DNA of 64,000 nt from Hofstenia miamia. Taxonomy: Eukaryota > Xenacoelomorpha > Acoela > Hofsteniidae. A model generated the notes under the pieces. The model ran no database searches. It saw only the letters and a program-made list of their open reading frames with translations, and had not been told where the DNA came from. A program made the translations under genes and the position numbers. Shown piece after piece: positions 23,420-53,813 of this stretch (its first letter is position 1; every line of letters begins with the position of its first letter). The DNA lies in NCBI GenBank assembly GCA_900660155.1, contig CABFPE010000159.1, forward strand, positions 1,184,835 through 1,248,834, written 5' to 3'.

Positions 23420-26400
23420 GTTTTTCCATTGGCGTAAACGAACCGGGTATTAATGATAGAATTAATATTAAGATATGAGATCCCAGACACACCTTATTGG
23501 TGACAATTCATCTGCTGCTGGCTGCTATTATCTTGGTGATCAACAATAAAGACATGGATACCCTTAAGCATCATCCCCTAGCTCACAATTGTACATTTTG
23601 CTTATATTTCCAGATAAAGACAACGCATAGCTTAAAATTAAACCAACAATGAAATTTCTAAAAACACCTCTTAAGCCATAAATATGCAAAGCAATATCTA
23701 TGAACTAATTTTTAAATGATATTTCTGGTCATTTTTGACACGAATAGTAGTAAATGTGAAATTTCAGAAACAAATATATAGTCGGATAACTTCTCTATCA
23801 ATGGATTCGATAAATAATACATCATCTGGTCATAACCTAAGGAAACAATGTCACGGATTGTTAGTTCATAGATAATTCTAGGGAAAAAAATATTGCTTTG
23901 GATCAATTTTGACTAGAATCGTAGTTCTTGAGTTAAGCTTGCTTCTAAGTTAATTAAATATGATTTTCATAAAATAGTTTAAAACTTTTTACAATAATAT
24001 ATAAAGTGTTATCAAGGGCTCGGTGTCATTGCTTACCACTTCTGTATTTCTTTGACGTTACGACGTTCCGATATCATAGAACTAATACAGGGGGAGAATT
24101 ACAAAGAAAACTGAATACCTTAGAGAATTTACGATCCATGGGAATATTTGCTCACGTCTATAAACAAGAAAAAATCCACGCAATTGATGTAAATATTCCT
24201 ATACACAGAATTTGTCTCTAGTCTAGGCGGGTCAAATTCAAGCACCACAACCCATGCTCATTACTGTTAATCACTTGAAACAACATTTATGTGTCTATTG
24301 GTATAAAAGTGTATACCTTGGTAATTGAATATCTGTTCTCCTTAGCGTAGTTTGTATGTATATTTTAAAGCATGTTTTCGAAATTTCGGCGCATTGCTTG
24401 ATGACGCATATTTCGGGATATTTTTAAGTATAAAATCCGACCCTTGACCATAGTTGACAACCTATGAAAATAATTACATTGAAACTACACCGCACTGCTT
24501 GTATAACATTGTAAAATAAGTAAATTACATTAATTCGTTTTTTGAAGTTGTAACTCACGCTTCTTACTATACAATATAATGTACCATATAATTATTAATG
24601 CAATATCAGAAGCGTACAGTGAAATGGAATTCATTAAAATTGATGATGGCAACAAAAGCTATGTGTAATATTTTATGTACTGTTGTGTAATTTCTGCGAT
24701 AAATCTACATGAAGTTTAGTGTTTCACGAAATACATATGGTCGGGACAGGGTCGGGCTTGGACCGAGGTATTAGAAAAATGGGACGACTTATGCAATAGT
24801 GCATGCAAATCATCTCCAATGTAGTGAATTCGGAATAACTTAAAATTAATCTGTTGAAAAATCAATGTTAAATTTTGAAATATTACAATAGTATCAAGTG
24901 CTCTTTTAGTACAATAAATTTTCGCCAAGCAAACGAAAATTTCAAGAAATTTTTTTGTCAATTATCATAAAATGGTCCGAAATTAACCATGATTTAAATG
25001 GGCCTGGAGTGCGGCTGTGGGTGTGCTTTAATTTTCGGCCAATCTATGTTTCAAATGAAATGAAATAAATCGCTCTACTTTGATTATGAGTGGAAATTGA
25101 TAATTGTTCAACAAATTTATTTCTTTTGCTTATTTGTAAACTTTGGAGTAATCTAATTCCCACAAATGTGTCATCAACAATAATCATAATATATTTATAG
25201 AGTTTAAGTAGTTGAGTTTCTTATGGTATTTAGCCCTAATTAATTTTATTATGTCCAAATCCAAAAATCACCATTTTGCAATGTTCCTGTGAATTGAAGT
25301 TGTTTCAAACAAAGCAAAACTTACTTCAAAATTCCAGCTAAGGTGATGAAAACAAGAATTACACAAACAATAGCAAATTAAAGAACAAATCCAAAATTTA
25401 TATTGCAAAGCATTAAAATCGGTTATAGAAAAATTCATTGTTTAAACTAAATTTGAGATTTAAATACTATAAATTTTGAATTTTACTTTTAATTGAAATT
25501 GGAAACTATATTGGATTAAATATTTTAAATAATATAAAAGCAACATTAATAAAATTAATACCTCATTATTGCTATACCGAATGCATGGCTCCATAAAAAA
25601 TTTTGTATTAGTGATCACAATAATCAGGAATTTTCTGAAAATCTGAAAACTAAGTTGATTTAGACATAGCAAGTTGCTTATAGTGCATCGTGCATAAGAA
25701 TTTTTTATTAAAAAGCATCCCAAATTATATTAGTATCATTAAATTTTGGCGGTGTTTGCAGCAACTAAGGTATTCCACTTGCTTCTCTATCTTTTTTCTG
25801 CTTTTCCAATTGCAAGTTTATACAAACAAATTTTTTGGATTGTCTGGCAATTTTATCTTTATGTGATGGCTAACATGCAATTTCAGATTTGAAATATTCG
25901 CCACCAATAAGTTGTTGAAAAGAATAACGCGGAACTTGTTGTATGAAAAAAATTCCAATTAAAGTGGCACCCTACAAAAATGTTCACAATGTACAAAGTG
26001 TGCAATGTACAAAATTTCTAAAAAATTTTGTATCCAAAACATCCGAAATTTTCTTAAAATGTAGAACCTATCCGATCGAATTCCATCTCTAAGCTGAATC
26101 GCTTTATATAAAATCTTTAAGGCCAACTTGGAATAAAAAGGAGTATATTTTTAAGACAGTATTTTCAATAAATTTATAAGCTAAATTACATCAAATTTTA
26201 AAAAATTTAATGCCGTAAATTTCCTGACAATGTCAATTATATTATCAAGATATATTAGTGATTATGCTATTATTAAATTTGTTAATTATTTCCTTAAAAT
26301 GAAGAAATTGATAATAAATGAAAATAAATACAATGTGATATGTACAACATAACAGCAGATAAACAAATTGGTTTATTGAATGAGTTTTTCATCTATTGAT

Positions 26401-26700
26401 GCTATTCAGTCATCTAGGCTCGGGCTTGGCTGAGAAAAAACTTGATTTTGTTGAGTCATTATTTTAAATGCATAAATCATTTTATTCATATATAAATTGG
26501 AAACATTTGAAAATTCTCTTTGAAATCATAGAATTTACAAATTTAATAAATACATTTGCTGCATATATTAAACCTTACATTTGCTTTCACATTTGTTTAA
26601 TAAGAACTGCAAATCTAGTTTCTAATCATGGCATAGAATAAACTAAGATTGCAAAAGTATAGCCGAGTCGCTCATACCTGATCAGAATTCTCAAACGTGA
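23420..26700. other. Intergenic, nothing recognised
   Basis: AT-rich, with only short open frames in scattered phases and no domain, RNA or repeat that I can support. Confidence 0.4.
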
Positions 26701-26719
26701 CCCGATCCCAATTATTGGA

Positions 26720-27000
26720 CTTGGATCCCAATCAAATGGTTATTGACATTAGCAATCTAGTTCCTTGATCTGAACAACGCATTTGTTAGATTGAATCATA
26801 AACTACTAAACAAAAGCTAGACATTTTCTGATTTTTTTGCAAAGTGTAAAAATTTCTCAAAAATTGTAAACAAAGTTAGAAAATAAGTAGCAACTATTCG
26901 CCATTTCTTAATCCTGCAAAAGGGGTCTAATAAGGATCCGTGTTGGGACCAATTTTGTTCACATTATAATTGATGATGATTCGCAATTTCGTGACTGCAT
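26720..27000 (+). pseudogene. LINE reverse transcriptase fossil
   Basis: FLDLNNAFVRLNHKLLNKS (first RT aspartate block) at about 26,758-26,815 and, after a frameshift, GSVLGPILFTL at 26,936-26,968. Isolated and heavily broken. Confidence 0.6.
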
Positions 27001-28599
27001 TTTAATTGATATGCAAGCGACATTTGTTTAGCGTCTATAAAGAATTATTAAATTTCTTCCTTTTTTCTTTCTTCTATCTGCTGACGTAAATTCATCTAAA
27101 ATGCAAATATCATTCTCAGATACATCAAAGCTAAAGAATTGAGCATCCAGAAAACAATTCAGCATAGTGTCACACTACACTAGATAAAAAAGTAGGATTA
27201 TAAAACCAGTTTAAGCTTGTCTCAAAATACAAAAAATATTTACTTCAAAATATTATCTGAAGGAAATACTCCGCATTAAAAGTAATAAACAGTTATTAAA
27301 TATTGTCAACATGAAGAATATTGGTTACACATTAAATTTGCGAAATTGGTTATTGATTGCTGGTTAAGATCGCATAATAAATATGTTCTTAATACATTTT
27401 TTTTCAGTTAAATATTGCCCATTAGAAACAGGTAATTTATATAAATAGCGTCGAACATACACACAAATATATGAATAAATCTATCCTTCCCCCAATAAAT
27501 TACTAAGACATTTTAAGAACGAGTTATTGTATAATCCTTATTGTAGAAAATATTTCTTACTTAAGGTAAATTTTACATTGCTTTTTACAAACTCTTAATT
27601 TTAGTAAAACTTTCCAGACCCCAACAATAATTTGCCACCGCTGGAGAAACAGAAAGCTCACCGCGATATACCACAATGGCTTGAAAATTACCTTTGTTGC
27701 CGCAAAAGCCTTACTTATAGCTAAGCAAAGTGCAAGTAATATAAAATTTATCTGCAATTGAGCTCTGTTTTCTCCGCACTATTTTATACTATTTTTGATT
27801 GAATAAATCTGGCAAGGTTACAAATTTAAGACTGATTTTTCAGGTTAATGTACTAATATATACATTTTTCTAAAACTATTTAATATTGGTACTTATTTTA
27901 GTTTTTCCTAAATTCCATGGTGCATTTTCTAATAATAATAATAATAATGGCCGCAACGCGCATGTCTTTTCACCGTGGTACACCGCAATGATGGTTTTCC
28001 TAACCGCTACTGCACTGCGGTGTGCTACACCGAGCACATCTCTATTCTGTTCTCTTTAGGCAATTAATTCCAAGTTAGAATTGAGGTATTAATGACAGGT
28101 GACTGTGAAATCTGAATAGATGTAATGCAGTAGTCAGAAAAAAGGCATTTTAATGAATTCAAATTACAGCACGCATTACTTGTTTTGCAAAGTACAATGT
28201 AGACAATATAGTGCTACTCAATAATGAGATTCAAGTAGGCAATATTGCATTTGCCAATTTTAAGTTAGGTTAATCTGCCTCTCGTTTTTGAAAAGCCATG
28301 CCATAGAAATTGAGAATTTGCTAAATATGACATCACTTTAAAATTAATTGTTTAAATTGCTGAGAAAATTCTAAAAGTTAAATGTAAATACTCATCTAAG
28401 AAATTTTCCGATGCTTCAGTTTTAGAAAATTTGCTCTAAATTATATACGTAATTAGTTTCTAAATTTGAAATTGCGCCTGACTGACCATTTGAGAAAGGA
28501 AACAATTATAATAAAAATATCTTGATTTGCATGTACATTTTATAAAATTTACTTTACAATTTTGTCGCAATTGATTGTCTGGGTAACGCATTCATAGAG

Positions 28600-28885
28600 T
28601 GCAACAAGCAAAACATTCGATAAGGTTTCTCATCCACAATTAATTTTTGAAACTTATAAATTTTGGAATACGCATGCATGGTATACATCTGCCGAGATCA
28701 TATCTCACTAATTATTCCAAAAGGTCATTGTAAATCGCCCCGAATTCAAACTTCTGCCTGTGACCAGTGGAGTTTCTCAAGGCTTTGCATTGGGGCCGCT
28801 TTTGTTTGTTATTGTCATCAATAACCTCCCTGATGCCTGTACAGCAGACTTGTCACTATATAAGTTTTTCAACACAATAAACACA
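28600..28885 (+). pseudogene. LINE reverse transcriptase fossil
   Basis: TFDKVSHPQLIFETYKFW at about 28,613-28,665 and, in another frame, LLPVTSGVSQGFALGPLLFV with VINNLPDACTADLSLY at 28,750-28,860. The order and spacing fit the two RT blocks around the QG motif; the DD box reads TADLSLY, decayed from YADD. Confidence 0.65.
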
Positions 28886-30608
28886 ACGCAACAGCAAACG
28901 GCTGTTGTGTCACAAAATACACAACACAGCACAACAAAGTAATAATTTACAATACACTTATAATTGGGGCTTTTTTCTCTTAATATTAAGAATTTATATA
29001 GACATAGCGGAAATAAATATATAATGAAGATTTTCTATATGTAAGGGAATGTATGTGTTTTGCATTTGTAAGATGGCAATTGAAAACATTCTTTTTCAAG
29101 AAAGAAATAACATAAATATAAAATCTATAGTTCAAAAATTCAGATAAAGTAGAAACAACATTTGTCTCACTTCTTTAAATTTTATGAAGCATTTTAGCTG
29201 GCCTGGCGTACTATGATATGTGTATACAACAACTTGAAAATTCTATACAACACACAACGGCCAGCTTGCTGTACATTCGGCATTCCATTCCTTGTCACTG
29301 ACGACTTGAAATTGTCTTCTATCAATATGCAAGGCATCTCATGACTTTAAAAAGCATTTGACTTGGGAAAGTTACGTAATATTGATAAATTTATCTTAAC
29401 TGCTATTACTCGATCGTCATTGTTTATTATCTTGTCTGATTTATCATCGCTCTGTTAGTCTTTGGAGAATTCTGTTAAAGGCCTTGGCGACATCAAAGCA
29501 TTTGAAATATCACACCTAAAGCTATAATACAATAAAACTTTATAGCAATTGGCATAGCATATTCACTTAAGGTATATTACTTGATAATAGGTTCTCAGCA
29601 TTAACAATTCGAACATAACAATACAGCTACTTTTTTCAGCGAAGTTAAATTTAATAACATAGCAGAAAAAAGTAACGTGTTGCAACTTGTTTGCGGCTTG
29701 CTTTTCACGATTAAGTTTAACATAACCGAATATCTCAAATATATAAAAATGGTCTATCGAGAGGCAATACTCTAATTTGATTAAATATATCAAAGTTCAC
29801 TTAACAGAAGCATCGGTACATACACTCGTTACATTGACTGCGCATCTGAAACTGCAGCATTGAACAGCATCGACAAAAAATTGGTAGTTCACAACTAACG
29901 TTGTAGCTTGATTTAGCATAATCTATAAGTCTTAACCAAGATTCAATTTCGCAAAACGTCATCGATAATTTACAACTTATAAATTCATTGTTGTTTCTAC
30001 TTAATTTTAGTACTGACAACTCAAAATATTGCTTACCACTGACAATACATGTAGTATCAGCCCACTTAAAATCATTATTTTTTTTTAAATACAATGTGAC
30101 CACCAAGCACAAACCAGGATTTTTTGACATTTAATTCGAATATTTAATATTTTAAAACAACTGCTTCCTCAAACGAATAATTACCGTTTCTTCAAACACT
30201 AATAATTAAAAACGACCACAAACGTATATTTTATCCAGTTTTATCCGCTTTCATGGCTCACAGCATCCTATATTCGCTGCTGATCGTCAAGAATACCAAT
30301 ATTCACGATTTTGCGAAGAATGGAAAATGTTAAAAAAATTGATTATAAACATTTCAAGGTCACTTACAAAAATGCATAGGAATTCGAAAACTACCAGGAA
30401 TATATCCTGCAAATAAACAGGACCCTGATTATTCTGCTCAGTTCAGTTCACCCGGATTACAAATACAAGTACACGGAGCTCATGAATTATTTACATGGAA
30501 AAACGCCAACTTCACTCAGCCGCTTATCTTTGTGCAACTAAAGAAATTAACCGAATAAACAACCATAAAAATAAAATAGCATTAAAAAAATATAATAGCA
30601 TTGAAAAA

Positions 30609-47615
<17,007 letters not shown>

Positions 47616-48531
47616 TCATTGAATTTTCTTAATAGACATTACAATTAGTTTGTCAAACTCTCAAAAGACTTGAACATTTGAAAAGTTTGACTTAAGAACA
47701 TTATTAAAAATTATAAAAGATGTGCAATTTTATACTAAACAGCATATATTGGAATTAAATAATCTTGTTGTATGAGTTGCAAAATGTACCATATGTCCAG
47801 CATTTTCCCTTTGGAGCTAAAGAATTATTAGGAAAGTGATTTGAAAGAACATTTTAATATATTCAAAATAATATGCTTCCAATAATTTAACATCAATGCT
47901 TGATTTAAGTTTTAACTTGAGAAGATTTATTGGAAATTTATTAATTAGTAACACATTTCTAACATTACTAATTATTGGAACAAATTTTAATTCTTGGAAT
48001 ATTGTTGCTTGCTGACAATCTTGGCAACTGTCTTCATCTTGTCAGGTTTGACCAGTGGCAACCCTTACCTGGAAAGCCCTCATTTTCACTTTAGTTTCTT
48101 GCTATATTTCCATTGTAAGTGTTTCTGTTAGACAGAAATAAGGCATTGACTAGTGCCATTGGGACTTTGTGTATCCATGTGTAAATATATATATATATAT
48201 ATATTTAATAATCCAGTCAATTAAAACATATGAAAGACACCAAATTCACTTCTTTTTTCCTAAAGAAATGCCTCACCTAGACATTATTGAGCTTTTTACA
48301 TGAGCATCTACTCAATTTCTCCAGCTCAATGTCATTCTTTGCATCCTTTAGAAATTTGTCTGTTCTGTAACACTATGCAAGGCTTCATTGTAAATACAGC
48401 ACTAGAATAATTAATATTGATCTTATAATCCAACAAAAATAGGAAGTTAATCAAAAGTTTGCAGTTTACTATTCAATGCCTAAATTCAATGGTTTCTATA
48501 TAATACTTTTACTTCCTTTTGCACTCATTAC

Positions 48532-50285
48532 TAGGGCAACCAAAAGGGCGTTAAGGGCAATGGGGGCGGAAAGGGCCGAATTTGGGGATGTGCGCGGAAT
48601 TTGGTCGTGATGGGCGATGAGGGTGAATTAGCTTAATTTTAGACAATTTCTCCAATATTTCTTAGAAATTTTAGCTTGTTTCAACTACGCTACAGCTGTG
48701 TTACAGTAAAGTAAAGAGTATAAATATTTTGTCGCCCTCTATCAGTCATTATTGGTTGAAATATTGTCGCGTATTGGTCGAAATAGAAGCGTTATTAATT
48801 TGCATCGCTTATTTTATTAATAAACAATTTCATTCGTAAACATGCCCGCACACGCGCTTTTAAAGTCCGAGAAAATTGAGAATTATTTGAGAAATTATCC
48901 ACGTGAATTTGCTAAACAGGGAAATGAACTTTATTGTAAACTTTGCAAAACTACTGTTAATTGTGAGAAGTTAACGAGGGTGAACGATCACCGAAATTCT
49001 GCTAAACATAAACGCCTTATCCCAGCACAACCAGTAATCCAATTTACGCCAACGGATCGCACCAGTAAATATGTGCGCGCTTTTTTAAAAGCAGATATAC
49101 CTCTCCACAAACTTCGCAACTCCGCCCTAAAAGAGGCATTTGCCGCAGATGGCATTCATTTACCATGCGAATCCAGTTGTCGCAATGCAGTTAAACAAAT
49201 TTACAACGAAGATATTGGGAAAATTCGTGATTTGTTACGCGGAAATGACATAACTATTATGTGCGATGAAAGCGAAATTAATGGTTTAAAATTTTTTCAT
49301 GTTATGGCCGGAGAAACTGGATCTAAACTTTATCTCATTACTTCTACCTTTGCACATAAAATTGACTCCGACCGAGTTTGTCAAGACATTTATGAAGTTG
49401 TGAAAATTCTTGATTTGGAAAGAACTCAGTTACTTCAATTTTCTACAGATTCCGCAGCGTACATGTACGCCGCATTTAATGTTCTAAAGACATTTTATAC
49501 AAACTTACATCATACCCCTTGTCTGGCGCATCTACTTCATAATGTTGCAGAGATGGTGCGAGCTAAATTTCCCGTTGTTGACGAAGTTATATCTCGCATT
49601 AAATTGGCTACAGTGAAGAACAAGCGCCGTCGCGAACAATTCAGAGAAAAACACATTGGGGTCCCCCTGTCCCAGTCTTAACACGTTGGGGCTCATGGAT
49701 TAAAGCTGCAGAATATTACGCCGACAATTTAAACGAAGTCTACGAAATTGTTGAAAGTTGGGATACATCAAATTTACTTGTGCAAAGGGCATTATCTGCT
49801 ATTCGAAACGCAGACTTACCCTCAAATTTGGTTGAAGTGTTACGATATTCTGAACTTGTCAAAATTATCGAAAGCATTGAATCAGAGGACGCAACGATAT
49901 CATTCGCTATGAGCAAGATACAAAATTTCCGCCTGACATTGGATCAGGATGACGAGATTAGAACATATCTAGAAAAACGGCTCGAAAAAATGACAGATAT
50001 ACAAAAAATTTTGGAAAATCGGAGTCTTGTCAACCCTACAAAAATCTTCAAACTAAAGAATGTGACTCCGACATCGGCAAACTCGGAAAATTGCTTGTGA
50101 AAGACAGGAATTTTTGTCCAGAGAACATAAATTTCTACATTTGTTCTTTTGTAAATACTCATTTACAATAAAAATTGTCGAAAAAATCGTTTTTGATATG
50201 GGCGGCAAATGGGCGGTGATTCATCTAAAAGGGCAGCGTAGGGGCGGAATTTGGGAATTTAAAAGGGCGGAAAATGGTTGCCCTA
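48532..50285 (+). mobile_element. Full-length hAT DNA transposon
   Basis: Both ends carry the terminal inverted repeat TAGGGCAACCA (11 bp exact; left at 48532, right ending 50285). The element is flanked by the perfect 8-bp target-site duplication CTCATTAC at 48524-48531 and 50286-50293; 8-bp duplications are the hAT signature. The 1754-bp unit holds one transposase gene in the sense direction. Subterminal regions of both ends are rich in GGGCGG and GGAATTTGG motifs on the same strand. The element is CpG-rich while the flanking DNA is nearly CpG-free, so the insertion is recent relative to its surroundings. Confidence 0.93.
48842..50100 (+). pseudogene. hAT transposase (CGGBP1-like zinc finger), one frameshift
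   Basis: The ORF opens at ATG 48842 and runs 279 codons to a TAA at 49679. The same protein continues in the -1 frame from about 49664 to the TGA at 50098-50100, giving about 420 residues in all. Near residues 35-60 a C-x2-C...H-x5-H finger (YCKLCKTTVN, DHRNSAKHKR) resembles the BED-like finger of CGGBP1 and related hAT proteins. A CDES motif followed by FSTDSAA and CLAHLLHNV fits the hAT RNase H-like core, and LTRWGSW after the shift is the typical hAT TRWGS block. There is no clear C-terminal hATC dimerisation block. The shift sits in GTCCCCCTG (49661-49669), so a lost C, a read error or slippage could explain it. Confidence 0.85.
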
Positions 50286-51512
50286 CTCATTACATTATGT
50301 TGTGTCAAAACAGTCACTCCAATTCTCCTGAGTCCCTTAGAGGGTTGAGCTATGTTTATGCAGACCAGGAAAAACAAGATAGTCTGTTTTAGTTAATGTA
50401 AAGTTGCTTAGATGAATTTCTATTTTAGCTTGCTGCCTATAAATTGTTTGTTATTTTTGTTTATATAGTTTACATGATCATTTAAAATACATGTATAGAA
50501 TTGTGCTGAATGTCAGTTTCTATGAAACAAAATAGCATTACAAAAAGGAATAGGAGAGTTTTTAATGTATATTAAATTTTATATAATTTATAAATTTTTA
50601 ATACTTTTCTGCTATTTGAGTAAATATTTTCTAGACAACTCCAAATTTCTTAAGGCACTTTAAAAACACACATTCCCTAAAATTAAGTAATATTTTTACA
50701 TATTATCTAGTTGATTAATTTTGTATAAAAACAATGCAGTATGGTAGTGACTATTATGAGCTATACAAATTGTAATCTACTTTTTTGTAATCACTCTTGT
50801 TTTGTGTTTATCCATTTTAAATAAATGCAACCCTAACCCACATATAAAAACAGATAAAAATTTCAAAAGCTTAATTCTTAATGTCATGACTACAATGCTT
50901 CCAATAGGGCTTTAACCTGTGAATAAAAAGGGCTAAATATATATGCATATGAGTTTTTTAGAAATAAAGTTTACTTCTTCATTTCACCTTTAAATGTAAA
51001 TGCAAAGTGAAATATAAATGATAAATTTGTTGTTGAGAAAATAATGTTATTTATTATATATAGTGGTAATCATCCAAAAAGCATGTGAGGTTGCAACAAT
51101 AAACAACAACTGATATATTTGTAAATGCCTAGATTTAATTAATTGTTGGTATTAATTCTCCTCTATGCAAAAGCCATTTATTAAGTATTCAAACATAAAT
51201 ATAGTAATGGCTTCTACTCCCTTTTAGACTCTAGTTGTCTCTATGGTAAATGGATACAAGCTGTTATGATTTACTTGTGTAAGTATTGAAGAAGGAACTA
51301 AGCTCAGTTCTGTATATGTGTTACTGATACTTGCAGGCTTTAGAAAGATAGCCACTGTAGGAGATGTGGGAACACAGGAAGAACCCCACATCAGATTAGT
51401 TGTTTTGCTTTTTTCAACAATTCTAGTTTAAGGACTACAATTTGTTGTGCTCAATTAGTTTCCATATGTCTTTCCATGTCTTTCTAACTTACATTTTCAG
51501 ATATGCAATGAT

Positions 51513-51877
51513 GGCAGGCCCAGGGTTTTTGAGCTGTCTGAATGTGAAGAACTTGAACTTGAATAAGCTCACAAAACTCAATTGGAAAAACTTGGAAGAG
51601 AAATCATCAAAACTCAAACTCATTTAAAAATCCACTTGAAAATACTGTAAAAATTAAATTTTTTTAAATATCAATTTTCTTACCAATCACAAAAATTTTT
51701 TTTTAGCTTGGAATTATTGCAAAATATTTGTTTTTTTACCCTAAAAATTTGGAATTAGAAAAAATCTTGATTGAACTTAGAATTTCATTTAAAAAATAAT
51801 TGAACTCAAACTTGAAACATAAAGACTCAAACTCAGTCTGAGTAACTTGAATTCAACTCAAAAACCCTGGTCAGGCC
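51513..51877. mobile_element. hAT-type MITE, CpG-decayed sister copy
   Basis: 51521-51869 aligns end to end with the MITE at 63,471, same orientation, starting CAGGGTTTTTGAG and ending CTCAAAAACCCTG. Flanks GGCAGGCC (51513-51520) and GTCAGGCC (51870-51877) match at 7 of 8, an aged target duplication. Almost every ACTCGA of the other copy reads ACTTGA or ACTCAA here: CpGs became TpG or CpA. Confidence 0.85.
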
Positions 51878-53126
51878 AATGAAAAAAAGGAATTGAATGA
51901 AAATTTAAAAACATACAAAGTTTTAAAGGCCAGCACATGCTTTTTAGATCTTAAAATTAAAAATCCGAATAATTTGGAAAATAAAACATTTTGAAATAAA
52001 TCCATTCTGTTTGCTGTTAACATTCAAGTCTTCCTCCAGGACAGAAAATAGTTTTTTTGCCCTTGACTTTTTGTCAATAGGTTTACACATCAGTTTTCAT
52101 TGTTGCAAATTAATCAAATTTTTAATCAATATTAATCAATATTTTAATAATATTTCAGTAAAACTGAATGTAAAAATTTTCAAGTGACATCACAATATCG
52201 TTGTTATAAATTGGATCATTCACTTATTGAATACTGTGCTTCAGGATAAACCTAAAAAAATGATACTTTAGACAAATTAATACTTTTATCATAAATCACT
52301 AACTTGAGGTTAGCTTTGTTTCCATAAAAAAGTAAACAGTAATTTTCTATGTTTCCAAGCTTGGTTTTGTAGCACACCAAGAAACCAAACATTCAATTGA
52401 ACTAGGCCCAAACAAAACCTTAAAGAACAGCTAAGAATGATACTTTTAAGAATATAAAGAAATACTTACAAAGAGCTAAGGCTCTACCAATAAAATGGTG
52501 TGAACCAGTGTATGATCAATGGTCATCATCTGGAATAACTGCAAGGCCTGAATAGTTATTACTTAACTAAGAAAGCCACTTTTATTGTGGCATAATCTGT
52601 GTTTATGGCCAATTTAAGAGAAAGAATGGAGAAAATTAAGACTTAACAGCAATAATAATTAATTGCAAAACACATGTTTATTATCATTTGATTATTTGTA
52701 AAAATTTATAAAAGCAGTTTTTGATATTAATTTTGCTCTGCTGTATTTGACAAAAATCAAAAGACATACTCACACATGCTAATGAGTACTGACATTGCAT
52801 AATTAATAGCAGGCAAAGAATAGGTGGGAAAAACTGTCAACAACGTCTACTAACAGGTACTAGCCAAGTATTTGATTGTTTACAATTATTTGATATAAAT
52901 ATGCAGTAATTGATTTTATTTGTGATGAACAAATTTTATTGGATTTACTTCATTATCTGGTCAGGTTATTTAATTAATTACATGGAAAGCTAAACATTTA
53001 AGCACAAGAGTAATCCTTTCTGGTCGCCAAATCCAGTTAAAGGAATTCTGGAGCAGCTGTATGATCCAGTCATTCAAAGTGCAGCCAGTAGCCAGGATTC
53101 CTCAAAGTGCTCTTAAGTTAGGACTA

Positions 53127-53468
53127 GCAATAGGGATTTTTCCCTGTTATAGTTTTCCTACTGTTTGTGCAAAAAATAACAAATGCCTTATAATATTAGC
53201 TATAATGCTATTGCTTGGTTAACCCTTTTTAGATCCAAATTGCTCTACAATTATAATAAACCTTATTATACATATGAGGTGCTTTGGNNNNNNNNNNNNN
53301 NNNNNNNGCAATAGGGATTTTTCCCTGTTATAGTTTTCCTACTGTTTGTGCAAAAAATAACAAATGCCTTATAATATTAGCTATAATGCTATTGCTTGGT
53401 TAACCCTTTTTAGATCCAAATTGCTCTACAATTATAATAAACCTTATTATACATATGAGGTGCTTTGG
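53127..53468. repeat. Unmerged 161-bp overlap at a 20-N gap
   Basis: 53127-53287 and 53308-53468 are identical, separated by 20 Ns. An assembly join that was not collapsed, not a biological duplication. Confidence 0.92.
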
Positions 53469-53813
53469 TGACCTAAACTCATTCATTTGGTTTATACTTT
53501 GTATTTACTTGTTAATAGATCTTTCAATAATGGACTGACTTATGCTGCCCTTTTCTTGCTGACTGATTTGATTGTTCACATGTATGATAGGTCAACATGT
53601 ACATTTATAAATGTAAGGTTAGTACATGTAAGGCAAAATAACAAGTGAAAGCATTGAGGTTACATTATTTCCCTTTATTTACATAGTGATAATACCAAAC
53701 TAATACAAACAATCTTTTTAGCCTTCTGCCTCACAAAGTTTCACAAAATTAGATTTGTAATTATATTAATTGATTTGGATAACAGCAAATTCTGTGGTTA
53801 TGAATTGTAAGAA

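Larger units (their letters stand above)
50294..53800. other. CpG-free DNA without genes, apart from the MITE copy
   Basis: No coding frame of note, RNA gene or further repeat was recognised apart from the MITE at 51.5 kb and the assembly duplicate at 53.1 kb. Confidence 0.5.

Noticed and set aside
27655-28010. Direct repeat of CACCGCGATATACCACAATG-like words
   Set aside because: The match is about 19 bp with four transitions and no wider alignment; too weak to list as a repeat family.
49944-50162. Minus-strand ORF under the transposase
   Set aside because: It is the antisense of the hAT transposase 3' part.
53127-53468. Tandem duplication
   Set aside because: Identical 161-bp copies flank a 20-N join, which is an assembly artefact.
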